Shown here: positions 50,959-59,103 of the stretch, one piece after another
Layout of the letters: the number at the start of each line of letters is the position of its first letter
How positions within the stretch are numbered: the stretch's first letter is position 1
Assembly: GCF_002155695.1 (NCBI RefSeq)
Contig: NZ_MUYJ01000015.1
Location: 1 to 64,000 of the forward strand
Source of the DNA: Erythrobacter tepidarius
GTDB lineage: Bacteria > Pseudomonadota > Alphaproteobacteria > Sphingomonadales > Sphingomonadaceae
Direction: 5' to 3'
DNA: 64,000 nt
Made by a program: the position numbers and the translations under genes
The notes under the pieces: generated by a model
The model's database searches: none
Told to the model about the DNA's origin: nothing
What the model saw: only the letters and a program-made list of their open reading frames with translations

Positions 50959-53220
50959 GTGTCTCCGATCCACCGCCTTGCCTTTTCTGTAGCTCCCCTT
51001 GCGCTTTTCGCGGCCCCCGCGGCTGCCGAAAGTCTGGCCGCCAATGCCGATGCTGCCGAAGCTGAAGGCCAGCAGCAGACGGGCCGCATCACCGTCACCG
51101 CCACCCGCGCCCCGGTGCTGCAGGAAGAAGCCCCGGCCACCGTCACCATCATCACCGACGAGCAGATTGCCGACCAACTCGCCACCGACATCAAGGACCT
51201 TGTGCGCTTCGAGCCGGGCGTCACTGTCCGGCGCGCCCCGGCGCGCTTCGGCGCGGCGATCGGCGCGACCGGTCGCGCCCGCAACGAGGGCTTCAACATC
51301 CGCGGCATCGGCGGCAACCGCGTGCTGATCCAGGTCGACGGCATTCGCAGCCCTCAGGGCTTCAGCTTCGGCCCGCAGGATGCCGGGCGCGGCGCCTTCA
51401 CCGATGTGAGCCTTGTGAAGCAGGTCGAGATTCTGCGCGGACCGGCCTCGGCGCTCTACGGTTCGGACGGGCTGGCCGGCGCGGTCAGCTTTGTCACCGC
51501 CGATCCGGTCGATCTCGTCAAGCAGGAAAGCTTCGGCGGCTTCGTCACCTCGCAATATTCGAGCGAGGACAATGAATTCGCCCACACCGCGACGCTCGCG
51601 GGACAGGCCGGCGATCTCTCGGCGATGATTGCCTATACAAGGCGCGACTTCGAGGCGCTGGAGAATCGCGGCACCAATATCGGCACCGGCCCCACCCGCA
51701 CCGCGCCCAATCCGCAGGACGGCAGCAGCGATGCGGTGCTCGCCAAGCTGGTGTGGGACAATGGCCCGCACCGCATCCGGCTGACCGGTGAATGGCTCGA
51801 TGCCGCGGTCGAGACCGAGGTGCTGAGCGGCCTCGGCCCGGCCTTCACCTTCGGTCCGCGCCCGGTGTGGACGGTCGACGCGCTGAACGCGCGCGACACC
51901 AACACCCGCAAGCGCGTCTCGCTCGACTGGACCTATGACGGTTCGCCCGGTGATGCGATCGAATATGCCTTCCTCTCCGCCTACTGGCAGGATGCAGAAG
52001 ACCGCCAGTTCGCCTTCGAAGAGCGTACCAGCCTCACCGCCACGCCCGCGCCCGATCGCGAGCGACTGAACACCTTCGAAAACCGCGTCTATGGCGTTGT
52101 CGGCGAGGTTCGGACCGGCTTCGATCTGAGCGGGATGGCGCACCGCATCGCGCTGGGCGGCGATGTCAGCTGGACCCGGCAGGAAGGCCTGCGCGACGGC
52201 ACTTTTCCGGGCCGCGGCGAAAGCTTCCCCACCCGCGCCTTTCCGGTCACCGACTTCACGCTGGGCGGCATCTTCCTCGCTGACGAGATCACCCTGTTCG
52301 ACGGCGCACTGACGCTGTTCCCGGCGCTCCGGTTCGATTTCTACGATCTCAACCCGACCGACGATCCGCTGCTGACCACCTTCACCCCGCAAGGCCAGAG
52401 CGACAGCCGCCTCAGCCCCAAGTTCGGCGCGACGCTGAAGCTGGCCCCCGAGGTTTTCCTTTTCGGCAATTATGCGCAGGGCTTCCTCGCGCCGACGCCG
52501 AGCCAGGTGAACAATTTCTTCGAATTCATCGCGGGCGGCTACACCTCGATCCCCAACCCCGATCTGCGCCCCGAAACCAGCAAGAGCTGGGAGGTGGGGG
52601 CACGCTATGTCGGCGACATCTTCTCTCTGCAGGTCAGCGGCTTTCGCGGCGACTATGACAACTTCATCAGCCAGCAGGTGGTGAGCGGCGGCTTCACCCC
52701 GCAGAACCCGGCGATCTTCCAGTTCGTCAATTTCAACGCCGTGGAGATCGAAGGGCTGGAGGCCCGCGCCGAGATGAAGCTCGACAGCGGCTGGAACGCC
52801 CGCCTCGCGCTCGCCTATGCCAATGGCGACATCATCAATCCCGGCGGCGCGCGGGTGCCGCTGGACACGATCGATCCGTTCAATGTCGTCGCCGGCTTCG
52901 GCTATCGCGATCCGGAAGGGCGGTTCGGGGGCGAGCTGATCGTCACCCACAACGGCCGCAAGGAGGCGGGCGAAGTCGAACGCGCGGCCGATGGCAGCGA
53001 ATTGTTCGTCCGGCCCGAAGCCTCGACCATCCTCGATCTCACCGCCTTCGTGGCCGTCACCGAGCGGCTCAAGCTGCGCGCCGGCCTCTTCAACCTGACC
53101 AACGAGAAATATGCGCTGTGGTCCGACGTGCGGGGCCTGCGGGTCGCCGATGCCGGCATCCTCGACGCCTTCACCCGTCCGGGCCGCAATCTCAGCGTTT
53201 CGGCCAGTTTCCGGTTCTGA
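50959..53220 (+). CDS. TonB-dependent haem/haemoglobin-type receptor
   Basis: A 753-residue receptor of the haemoglobin/transferrin/lactoferrin group. A signal peptide (cleavage near AAA-ES) leads to a TonB-box-like GRITVTATR and a plug (about 50-170, VEILRGPASALYGSDGLAGAVSFVTADP). The barrel shows FLAPTPSQVNNFF and NPDLRPETSKSWEVG, corresponding to the FRAP and NPNL signatures of haem receptors, and ends in SVSASFRF. The start is a GTG at 50959, with AGGAAGC upstream. It is followed by DUF6607 (18-bp gap) and piuC in one operon and preceded by Fur-like boxes. Haem as ligand is inferred from the two motifs. Confidence 0.9.
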   Translation: MSPIHRLAFSVAPLALFAAPAAAESLAANADAAEAEGQQQTGRITVTATRAPVLQEEAPATVTIITDEQIADQLATDIKDLVRFEPGVTVRRAPARFGAAIGATGRARNEGFNIRGIGGNRVLIQVDGIRSPQGFSFGPQDAGRGAFTDVSLVKQVEILRGPASALYGSDGLAGAVSFVTADPVDLVKQESFGGFVTSQYSSEDNEFAHTATLAGQAGDLSAMIAYTRRDFEALENRGTNIGTGPTRTAPNPQDGSSDAVLAKLVWDNGPHRIRLTGEWLDAAVETEVLSGLGPAFTFGPRPVWTVDALNARDTNTRKRVSLDWTYDGSPGDAIEYAFLSAYWQDAEDRQFAFEERTSLTATPAPDRERLNTFENRVYGVVGEVRTGFDLSGMAHRIALGGDVSWTRQEGLRDGTFPGRGESFPTRAFPVTDFTLGGIFLADEITLFDGALTLFPALRFDFYDLNPTDDPLLTTFTPQGQSDSRLSPKFGATLKLAPEVFLFGNYAQGFLAPTPSQVNNFFEFIAGGYTSIPNPDLRPETSKSWEVGARYVGDIFSLQVSGFRGDYDNFISQQVVSGGFTPQNPAIFQFVNFNAVEIEGLEARAEMKLDSGWNARLALAYANGDIINPGGARVPLDTIDPFNVVAGFGYRDPEGRFGGELIVTHNGRKEAGEVERAADGSELFVRPEASTILDLTAFVAVTERLKLRAGLFNLTNEKYALWSDVRGLRVADAGILDAFTRPGRNLSVSASFRF

Positions 53221-53238
53221 CCACCCTTGGAGGACACC

Positions 53239-54258
53239 ATGAAGACCCGACGCAATACGGCTTTGGCCAAGACCCCTTTTTTCACGTGCCTCGCTGCGCT
53301 CGCGCTGGCTGCCGTGCCCGCCGCTCCGGCCCTTGCCGACGGCCCGATCGTCCAGAGCGCCGAGGCGGCCAAGGCTGCCTTCGCGGAAGACCGCAAGAGC
53401 ATCCTTGCCATGGCCGGTGACTTCAAGGTGACCTTCGACATGCAGGAATCGACCCCCTGGATGGAAGGCTACACGCCCTTGGAGCGCAAGATTTCGGGCG
53501 GTTACGAGAGTGTCCGCGTGATCGAGGACACCGGCACCCGTATCGTCCTCCAGCACCTGCTGGTCACTGGCGACGAGGCCAACCCCTATGTCGTCAAGCA
53601 CTGGCGGCAGGACTGGGAGTATCAGCCGGCAAAAATCCTGGTGTTCAAGGGGGGCGATAGCTGGGAATGGCAGGACGTCCCCGAGAAGATGCGCGCCGGG
53701 CGCTGGTCGCAGACCGTCTGGCAGGTCGATGACAGCCCGCGCTATGCCGGATGGGGCGAATGGGAGACCGTCCACGGCATCCGCCGCTGGCGTTCGAACT
53801 GGACCGCACGCCCGCTTGCCCGCCGCGATGCGATCCGCAATCCCGTCTATGATCACTATATCGGCATCAACCGCCACCAGCTGACCCCGACCGGCTGGAT
53901 CCATTGGCAGGACAACACCAAGATGGTCACCCCTGCCGATGGTGGCGCGGCGAAGCCGGTGGTGCAGGAATATGTGCTCAACACCTATGAGCGCTTCAAC
54001 GGTTATAATGTCGCGGCGGCAGAGGCTTACTGGGCGAAGACCAAAGACTATTGGGCCGCAGTGCGAGACAAGTGGGACGAGGTCGCCGCCGCGAATGGCG
54101 GTATCCGCATCGCCCAGGAAGCCAGCGCTGGCACCAGCATCGCCGAACAGCTGCTGAGTCTCGCCGACGCGATCAAGGACGGCAAGGATACCCCTGAAGC
54201 CGCAAGCGCCAAGGCGCTGGCGCTGATTGCGGAAGGCACCTCCGGCAAGGGCGGCTGA
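53239..54258 (+). CDS. Secreted Trp-rich protein of the DUF6607 family
   Basis: A 339-residue exported protein. A signal peptide (residues 1-33, cleavage at ALA-DG) is followed by a domain with at least sixteen Trp, many in clusters (HWRQDWEY, DSWEWQD, WGEWETVHGIRRWRSNW, GWIHWQD), and several conserved-looking His/Tyr. The C-terminal 70 residues are helical (AYWAKTKDYWAAVRDKWDEVAA). It matches my memory of DUF6607, a family often found with TonB receptors, without known function. GGAGGAC is the ribosome-binding site. Location between a haem-type receptor and piuC suggests a periplasmic role in iron or haem handling; that is inference. Confidence 0.8.
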   Translation: MKTRRNTALAKTPFFTCLAALALAAVPAAPALADGPIVQSAEAAKAAFAEDRKSILAMAGDFKVTFDMQESTPWMEGYTPLERKISGGYESVRVIEDTGTRIVLQHLLVTGDEANPYVVKHWRQDWEYQPAKILVFKGGDSWEWQDVPEKMRAGRWSQTVWQVDDSPRYAGWGEWETVHGIRRWRSNWTARPLARRDAIRNPVYDHYIGINRHQLTPTGWIHWQDNTKMVTPADGGAAKPVVQEYVLNTYERFNGYNVAAAEAYWAKTKDYWAAVRDKWDEVAAANGGIRIAQEASAGTSIAEQLLSLADAIKDGKDTPEAASAKALALIAEGTSGKGG

Positions 54259-54347
54259 GCCGCTCTTGTCCCCGGGCCGGCAGGCGCGTGTCCTCTCGCC
54301 TGCCGGCCTGCTTGCTGGCCCTATTCCCCGGCGCTAGAGCGGTGGCC

Positions 54348-55025
54348 ATGCTGCTTGTCATCAATGCCATCGAGGATGCCGGACACCTCGCCGCGCTGGC
54401 CGAGCGGATTGCGCTGCTCGAATGGCGCGACGGGCGCGAGACGGCAGGTGCGGTGGCGCGCGAGGTCAAGCGCAACCTGCAAGCCGCGATGGAGAGCACC
54501 GCCGGGCGGCGGCTCGCCGACGAGCTGCTGTCGGTGATTGCCGAGAACCATGTCCTCAAGGCCGCTGCGCAGCCGCGCCGCTTCTCACCGCTGATCATCA
54601 GCAAGACCTCAAATGGCGGGCATTACGGCCCGCATGTCGATAACGCGCTGATGGGCAAGGGGACGGGCCGGGTGCGGACCGATCTGTCCTTCACCCTGTT
54701 CCTCACGCCCCCTGGCGAATACGACGGCGGCGAGCTGGTGGTTCACGCCGCCGGCATGAGGCAGGAGGTGAAGGGCGAGGCGGGGCATCTGGTGCTCTAC
54801 CCCTCGGGCACCATCCACGAGGTGCGTCCGGTGACGCGCGGGGAGCGGATCGTGTGCATCGGCTGGATCGAGAGTATGATCCCCGATGGCCTGCGGCGCG
54901 AGATGTTGTTCGATCTGGAAAACTTGCGCGCATCGCTGCGGCGTCAGCTGCCCAGCCAGTCAGCCGAGCTACTGACGCTCGACAAGACCATCGCCAATCT
55001 GCTGCGGATGTGGGCGAACCCCTGA
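54348..55025 (+). CDS. piuC: Fe(II)/2-oxoglutarate-dependent PKHD-type hydroxylase (PiuC-like)
   Basis: A 225-residue double-stranded beta-helix oxygenase. Iron ligands are H96 and D98 (YGPHVDNA) and H157 (SGTIHEVRPV); R167 (GERIVCIGW) should hold 2-oxoglutarate. In Pseudomonas and others piuC is iron-regulated and sits beside the siderophore receptor gene piuA; its substrate is still not established. Here it closes the haem-receptor/DUF6607 operon. The ATG at 54348 is chosen over an in-frame one 20 codons earlier. Its 3' end overlaps the convergent membrane-protein gene by 57 bases. Confidence 0.92.
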   Translation: MLLVINAIEDAGHLAALAERIALLEWRDGRETAGAVAREVKRNLQAAMESTAGRRLADELLSVIAENHVLKAAAQPRRFSPLIISKTSNGGHYGPHVDNALMGKGTGRVRTDLSFTLFLTPPGEYDGGELVVHAAGMRQEVKGEAGHLVLYPSGTIHEVRPVTRGERIVCIGWIESMIPDGLRREMLFDLENLRASLRRQLPSQSAELLTLDKTIANLLRMWANP

Positions 55026-55745
55026 CGCCCTTGGGGCCGGGGCGCGCTTGGCCTTGAGCGTGAAGTAGAGGATCAGGCTCACCCCGATCACGCTCGGACC
55101 GGCCCAGATTGCCGGGTTGAACACGTGCTCGGGCACGAGCCGGATCAGCCCGACCGAGAGGAAAGCGGTGTAGGCCGAGATGCCCATGCCGATCAACGCG
55201 CGGAAATGTTCGCCGATATGTGTGCCGCGCGGAAAGTCCGTGGCCCGCCAGATAAAGCGCTGCTGGATAGCCATCGCGACGATGCCGATGACAGCGACCA
55301 GCACCATCAGCGGGTGGCTGACCCGTGCGCCATAGATGCCGCACCACGCGCCCGAGACAACCACCGCCGCGATCACCGCCTGATAGCGGATCGCCCGCAA
55401 GGCGCGGCGGTTGCGGGCATGCTTCACCACCGCAAGGCCATAGTCGACAAAGCCCATGGTGAGCGCACCGAGATAGAGCATCATCCACCCGAACAGCCCA
55501 TCGAACAGCGCGCGGTCGGTGACTTCGGGATGGCGGACTTCCGGCCCGTAGAGCGAGAGCAGCGCCATGGCGATGGCAAGGCCGCCCGCGCCGAGAAAGC
55601 CATAGCAGGCGGTCTTGCCCCACTTGCGGTGGTTGGCGGCGCCCTTGCGGGTGACGATCGGCCCCCAGAATGCCGTAAGCCCCACCGCGCCGGTGACGAC
55701 ATGCAGCAGCACGAGCGCATGGAACAGCGTCATGCCCGCGAGCAT
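54969..55745 (-). CDS. Conserved hypothetical multi-pass membrane protein
   Basis: A 258-residue protein with about seven hydrophobic helices: residues about 5-27, 48-68, 85-105, 121-141, 146-165, 188-208 and 215-235. HALVLLHVVTGAVGLTAFWGPIVTRKGAANHRKWGK, with His in the first helix and a following NHRKWGK, resembles DUF2306-like proteins. The function is unknown. The last 28 residues overlap piuC on the other strand. An ATG four codons downstream (55733) is an alternative start. Confidence 0.75.
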   Translation of the reverse strand: MLAGMTLFHALVLLHVVTGAVGLTAFWGPIVTRKGAANHRKWGKTACYGFLGAGGLAIAMALLSLYGPEVRHPEVTDRALFDGLFGWMMLYLGALTMGFVDYGLAVVKHARNRRALRAIRYQAVIAAVVVSGAWCGIYGARVSHPLMVLVAVIGIVAMAIQQRFIWRATDFPRGTHIGEHFRALIGMGISAYTAFLSVGLIRLVPEHVFNPAIWAGPSVIGVSLILYFTLKAKRAPAPRASGVRPHPQQIGDGLVERQ

Positions 55746-55775
55746 GACACAACTCTTGTCAGTCCGCTAGAACAC

Positions 55776-58412
55776 TCACCGCACCCGCGAGGGCGCGACC
55801 AGCACCGCGTTGGCGATCATCAGGTCCAGCCCGTCAAGAAAGCCGCGGGTCGAGGGATCATGTGCAAAGCCGATCACCAGTCCGCGCCCGGTGGGCTGCG
55901 CCATGAGGTAGGGCTTGTAGGCCATCTGTCGCCGGTTCTCGTCCCACACATAGCCGCTGGCAACGAGGTTGCCGGGCGCGGCGAAGCGCACCGCGTTGAC
56001 ACCCTTGTCGCGCCCGAGCGGGGTGAAGATTTGCGTCCCTGCCGCGAGGACGACCGCGCCGTCGTCATAGCCTGCGGAGAGAAAATGATCGGGCTCGCCG
56101 ACGACATTGAGCAGCGCGCCCGGTAGCGTGTCGGGCAGGGCTGCGGGATCCTTGATCGCCTCGCGGTATTCGCTGTCATTGGTGATCGCGACCGCTTCGG
56201 CGAGATCGTCCTTGGCCTCTTCGGCCTTACCTGGATCGCGGCCGAGTGCGGCCTCGCGCTTGACTGCAAGGAGCGCATCCTTGCCGCTGCTGAAAGTCTC
56301 GAGACTGTCGCCGATGACGACCAGCACCCCGCCGCGCTGAACGAAGGCGCGCAAGCCCCGCTGGCCCGACTCGCCAAGCTGCGCGGAGGGATTGCCCTCG
56401 GGCACCAGCACCACATCATAGTCCGACAGATCGGCGCGGGCGAGGCGGGCGGTGCGGATCGGGGTCACCGGCAGGCCGAGGCGTTGTTCGAGCACATAAC
56501 GCATCGAACCGGCGCTAAGCTGCGATATGCCATCGTCCCACGCAATGGCGATACGCGGCAGGGTCAGACGGGCGAAGCTCTCGCTGCCGAGGTTGGGGCC
56601 GCGATCGACCCAGCCCGATTCGAGTGCCACGGTCTGCGCGCCGACCTCACGGGCCAGTTCGGCGAGGCGGGCCATCCTGGCGGGCGTATTGCTGCCAGCC
56701 GGGAACACCACGGTGCCGCGCGGGAACTCGCGTCCGGCGGTGGCGAAGGCCTTGTCGGTCACCCGCCCTTCGATCCCTTCGCGCAGCGCGAGCGTGACGA
56801 GGCGGGCCTGGCCACTGTCGGTCCAAGGCACGGCTAGGGCAAAGCTGCCCGTCCCTTCGGTCAGCGGCGCAATGGGGGTGTCGGCAGCCAGTTGCGTGCC
56901 GGTTGCTGGAGCATTGCATAAAGTCACCGCGGTGCCCGACATCAGCCCGACAGACCATGCGGTTACATCATAAAGTTCGTGCGGCAGATCCTGCGTGCGG
57001 CGCCGTTCCTGCTCTGCAAGAAAATCGGCCGGCAGCGGGGTGTCGCGGTCGAGCAGGCTCCTGACAAGGCGCGCGGCCGGCTGGGCCTGCGGAACAGCGA
57101 GGAATCCCCGCGGATAGCTCTTGCCGCAGGCGCTCACCGGCCCCTCGCGGCGCAGCACGGTGATGCCCTGCGCCGCAAGACGGCGGCCGAGGTTCTCGGC
57201 ATTCCAGCGCCGCTTGGACAGGTCGATCAGATAGGTGCCGCGACCGGCTGCGCCGGCAGCGTTGGCAGCACGATATTGGGCGAAGTCGGCAAGGAAGCGC
57301 TGCGGGTTCTCGGCAACCGCGCCTGCGGTTGCGAGGCTGGCGATGAAGTGGTTCATCACCCCGTCGGCATAGGTCAGCGTGGTGCCGTCGCGCCGTTCGA
57401 ACACGAGGCCCCGTGCCGAGCCCTGTTCGTAGGTCGCTCCGATCGCGCCCTGATGCGCGTTCCAGGTGTCGCCATAACCGGGGTAGAAAAGGTCATAGAC
57501 CTCGCGGGTGAAATAGGGCTCGCCGCGCGCATCGAAAGCGGCCGCGTTGGCACGGCCGATCAGCTCGTAGGCGCGGATCTGTGCGGGGGTCAGATTGGGG
57601 CTGAAGGGCTGGGCGGCGGGGCTGAAGAAATAGGTCTCGTCCCCGCCCATCTCGTGCAGGTCGATCACCACCACCGGGTTCCATTCGCGGATCGCGGCGA
57701 TTTTGCCGCGGGTCTCAGGCTGGCTGAGGGTGAACCAGTCGCGGTTGAGATCGAACATGTAATGATTGACTCGCCCGCTCGGCCAGGGCTCGTCATGCTC
57801 GGCTGCCTGGCGGTCGGCGGATGGAGCGATCCCGCTGGCGGCGAGGAAATTGTTGACGAAGCGGGCCCGCCCGTCGGGGTTCTGCATCGGATCGATCACC
57901 ACAATGGTTTCGCGCATGATCCGCGCCGCGCGGGGATCGTCCTGCGCCGCGAGCAGGTGATAGGCGGTCATCAGCGCGGCGTCGGTCGAGGAAATCTCGT
58001 TGCCGTGGACGCCGTAAGCCAACCAGATCACCGGCAGGGCCGCCCCGTTCGAGGCGCGTCCTGCGGCGATATTGGCAAGGTCGGCGCGGATCGCGTCGAG
58101 CCGGGCGATGTTTTCAGGGTTCGAGATGACGACATAATAAAGCGGGCGGCCCTCCCAGCTGGTCGCATATTGCACCAGCCGGGTGCGGTCAGGCGCGGCT
58201 TCGGCAAGGGCCGTCAGGTAGGAATAGGTCTGATCGGGCGAGGTGATGCGGGTGCCGGGCGCGTGGCCGACGGTTGCGGTCAAGGTCGGGATCGCGGGAT
58301 CGAAGGTGCCTTCGATGAAAGACTGCGCCTGCGCCGGCAGGCTCGCCCACAGCGCCGCGCCGACCAACGCCGCCAGCACCGACCGCCACCGACCCCACAA
58401 CCTGTTGCGCAT
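55776..58412 (-). CDS. Secreted M14-family zinc carboxypeptidase
   Basis: An 878-residue exported protein with a signal peptide (cleavage near AQA-QS, residue 29). The M14 peptidase domain (about residues 45-330) has Zn ligands in YGVHGNEISS (H-x-x-E) and a later His in VNHYMFDLNRDW, with the catalytic Glu probably in GATYEQGSARG. A long C-terminal part (about 480-870) resembles a class I glutamine amidotransferase-like fold (IAIAWDDGIS, DVVLVPEGN, FVQRGGVLVVIGDS). Such large M14 proteins occur in sphingomonads, probably degrading peptides in the periplasm or outside. ATG 58412 gives a proper signal peptide. Confidence 0.9.
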   Translation of the reverse strand: MRNRLWGRWRSVLAALVGAALWASLPAQAQSFIEGTFDPAIPTLTATVGHAPGTRITSPDQTYSYLTALAEAAPDRTRLVQYATSWEGRPLYYVVISNPENIARLDAIRADLANIAAGRASNGAALPVIWLAYGVHGNEISSTDAALMTAYHLLAAQDDPRAARIMRETIVVIDPMQNPDGRARFVNNFLAASGIAPSADRQAAEHDEPWPSGRVNHYMFDLNRDWFTLSQPETRGKIAAIREWNPVVVIDLHEMGGDETYFFSPAAQPFSPNLTPAQIRAYELIGRANAAAFDARGEPYFTREVYDLFYPGYGDTWNAHQGAIGATYEQGSARGLVFERRDGTTLTYADGVMNHFIASLATAGAVAENPQRFLADFAQYRAANAAGAAGRGTYLIDLSKRRWNAENLGRRLAAQGITVLRREGPVSACGKSYPRGFLAVPQAQPAARLVRSLLDRDTPLPADFLAEQERRRTQDLPHELYDVTAWSVGLMSGTAVTLCNAPATGTQLAADTPIAPLTEGTGSFALAVPWTDSGQARLVTLALREGIEGRVTDKAFATAGREFPRGTVVFPAGSNTPARMARLAELAREVGAQTVALESGWVDRGPNLGSESFARLTLPRIAIAWDDGISQLSAGSMRYVLEQRLGLPVTPIRTARLARADLSDYDVVLVPEGNPSAQLGESGQRGLRAFVQRGGVLVVIGDSLETFSSGKDALLAVKREAALGRDPGKAEEAKDDLAEAVAITNDSEYREAIKDPAALPDTLPGALLNVVGEPDHFLSAGYDDGAVVLAAGTQIFTPLGRDKGVNAVRFAAPGNLVASGYVWDENRRQMAYKPYLMAQPTGRGLVIGFAHDPSTRGFLDGLDLMIANAVLVAPSRVR

Positions 58413-58923
58413 GAAAATTCCCCGTCTCGACCGGCAGGATGCCGTTTCCCGGCCTTGCCGCGAAGTCGTCTGCCCGGTCAAGCCGCGAGACGTTTCTGGC
58501 CGCGCGCATGCAGCGGCAGAACTCACCATGTCGAAGGGCAGCAGTCGCACGGTTGGCGCAATTGCGCGAGAAGTTCGCGCATTGGTCGAGTAGTGCCGAG
58601 GTCATTCGGATGCCGGTTTCGCCAAGCTGGCGACCGGCCAGCTGACGATCTGGTTCCCAGAAGGCAAACCCTACAGCTTCTGCGGCGTGCCGGCCCATAT
58701 CTGGGAAGGCCTCTGCAACGCCAGCTCGAAGGGTCGCTACTACAACCGGCACATCGAAGGCCGTTATCCGTGCTAAAACAGGGCGCGAACCTGTGGGTCG
58801 GTGATGTACGGGATTTGTACGGATTTTGCCTGCACCGGCCTGCATTTTCGCGCAATGTTCCGCATCAAGCAGACCTACCATCTTTCCCGCCGAAGCTAAA
58901 AGCCTCTGAAACCTTGGGAAAAA
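58413..58923. other. Stretch without an intact gene between the M14 peptidase gene and tRNA-Val
   Basis: It contains the frameshifted KTSC-domain remnant (58583-58776) and about 150 bp with no recognisable content next to the tRNA. Reading frames running into the tRNA (with GATGIEPVTPPV on the plus strand) are artefacts of the tRNA sequence. Confidence 0.55.
58583..58776 (+). pseudogene. Frameshifted KTSC-domain protein remnant
   Basis: In one frame the sequence reads WSSSAEVIR (58583-58609). One base back in phase it continues DAGFAKLATGQLTIWF, then PYSFCGVPAHIWEGL and SSKGRYYNRHIEGRYPC before TAA at 58774-58776. Joined, this is a good match to the KTSC pattern (SSA.I...GYD..TG.L.V.F, then VP...L..A.SKG.Y.N..I...Y). 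The break is at about 58609 and needs one extra base (CGG-G-AT). No start codon lies in the second frame. It is either a decayed gene or a sequencing error. Confidence 0.65.
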
Positions 58924-58998
58924 TGGTGGGCGCGACAGGGATTGAACCTGTGACCCCACCCGTGTGAAGGGTGTGCTCTACCGCTGAGCTACGCGCCC
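58924..58998 (-). tRNA. tRNA-Val (anticodon CAC)
   Basis: On the minus strand GGGCGCG pairs with CGCGCCC before A-CCA, with an encoded CCA. The D-arm is TAGCTCAGCGGTAGAGCA, the anticodon stem-loop CACCC-TTCACAC-GGGTG gives anticodon CAC, and the T-arm GGTTCAATCC is standard. It reads the GUG codon. No integrase gene is next to it. Confidence 0.97.
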
Positions 58999-59103
58999 GT
59001 CCGGATGAGGGCCTCTGCCCCGGACAGGGGCGGGCCATTACTGTGCTCGGCTGCGTTTGGCAAGCGCCCGCAAGCCATCGCGAAGAGACTTTTCCGCGCG
59101 CAC

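Noticed and set aside
50788..53904. 1038-codon open frame on the minus strand opposite the haem receptor
   Set aside because: It is a shadow of the receptor gene. High GC keeps antisense frames free of stops; the translation is Gly/Arg/His-rich with no family features.
56979..58967. Long plus-strand frame ending in GATGIEPVTPPV
   Set aside because: The ending is what antisense tRNA-Val sequence gives in translation; the rest is a shadow of the M14 peptidase gene.
58924..58998. Second integration site at tRNA-Val
   Set aside because: No integrase or direct repeat is seen near it; only a broken KTSC remnant lies downstream.
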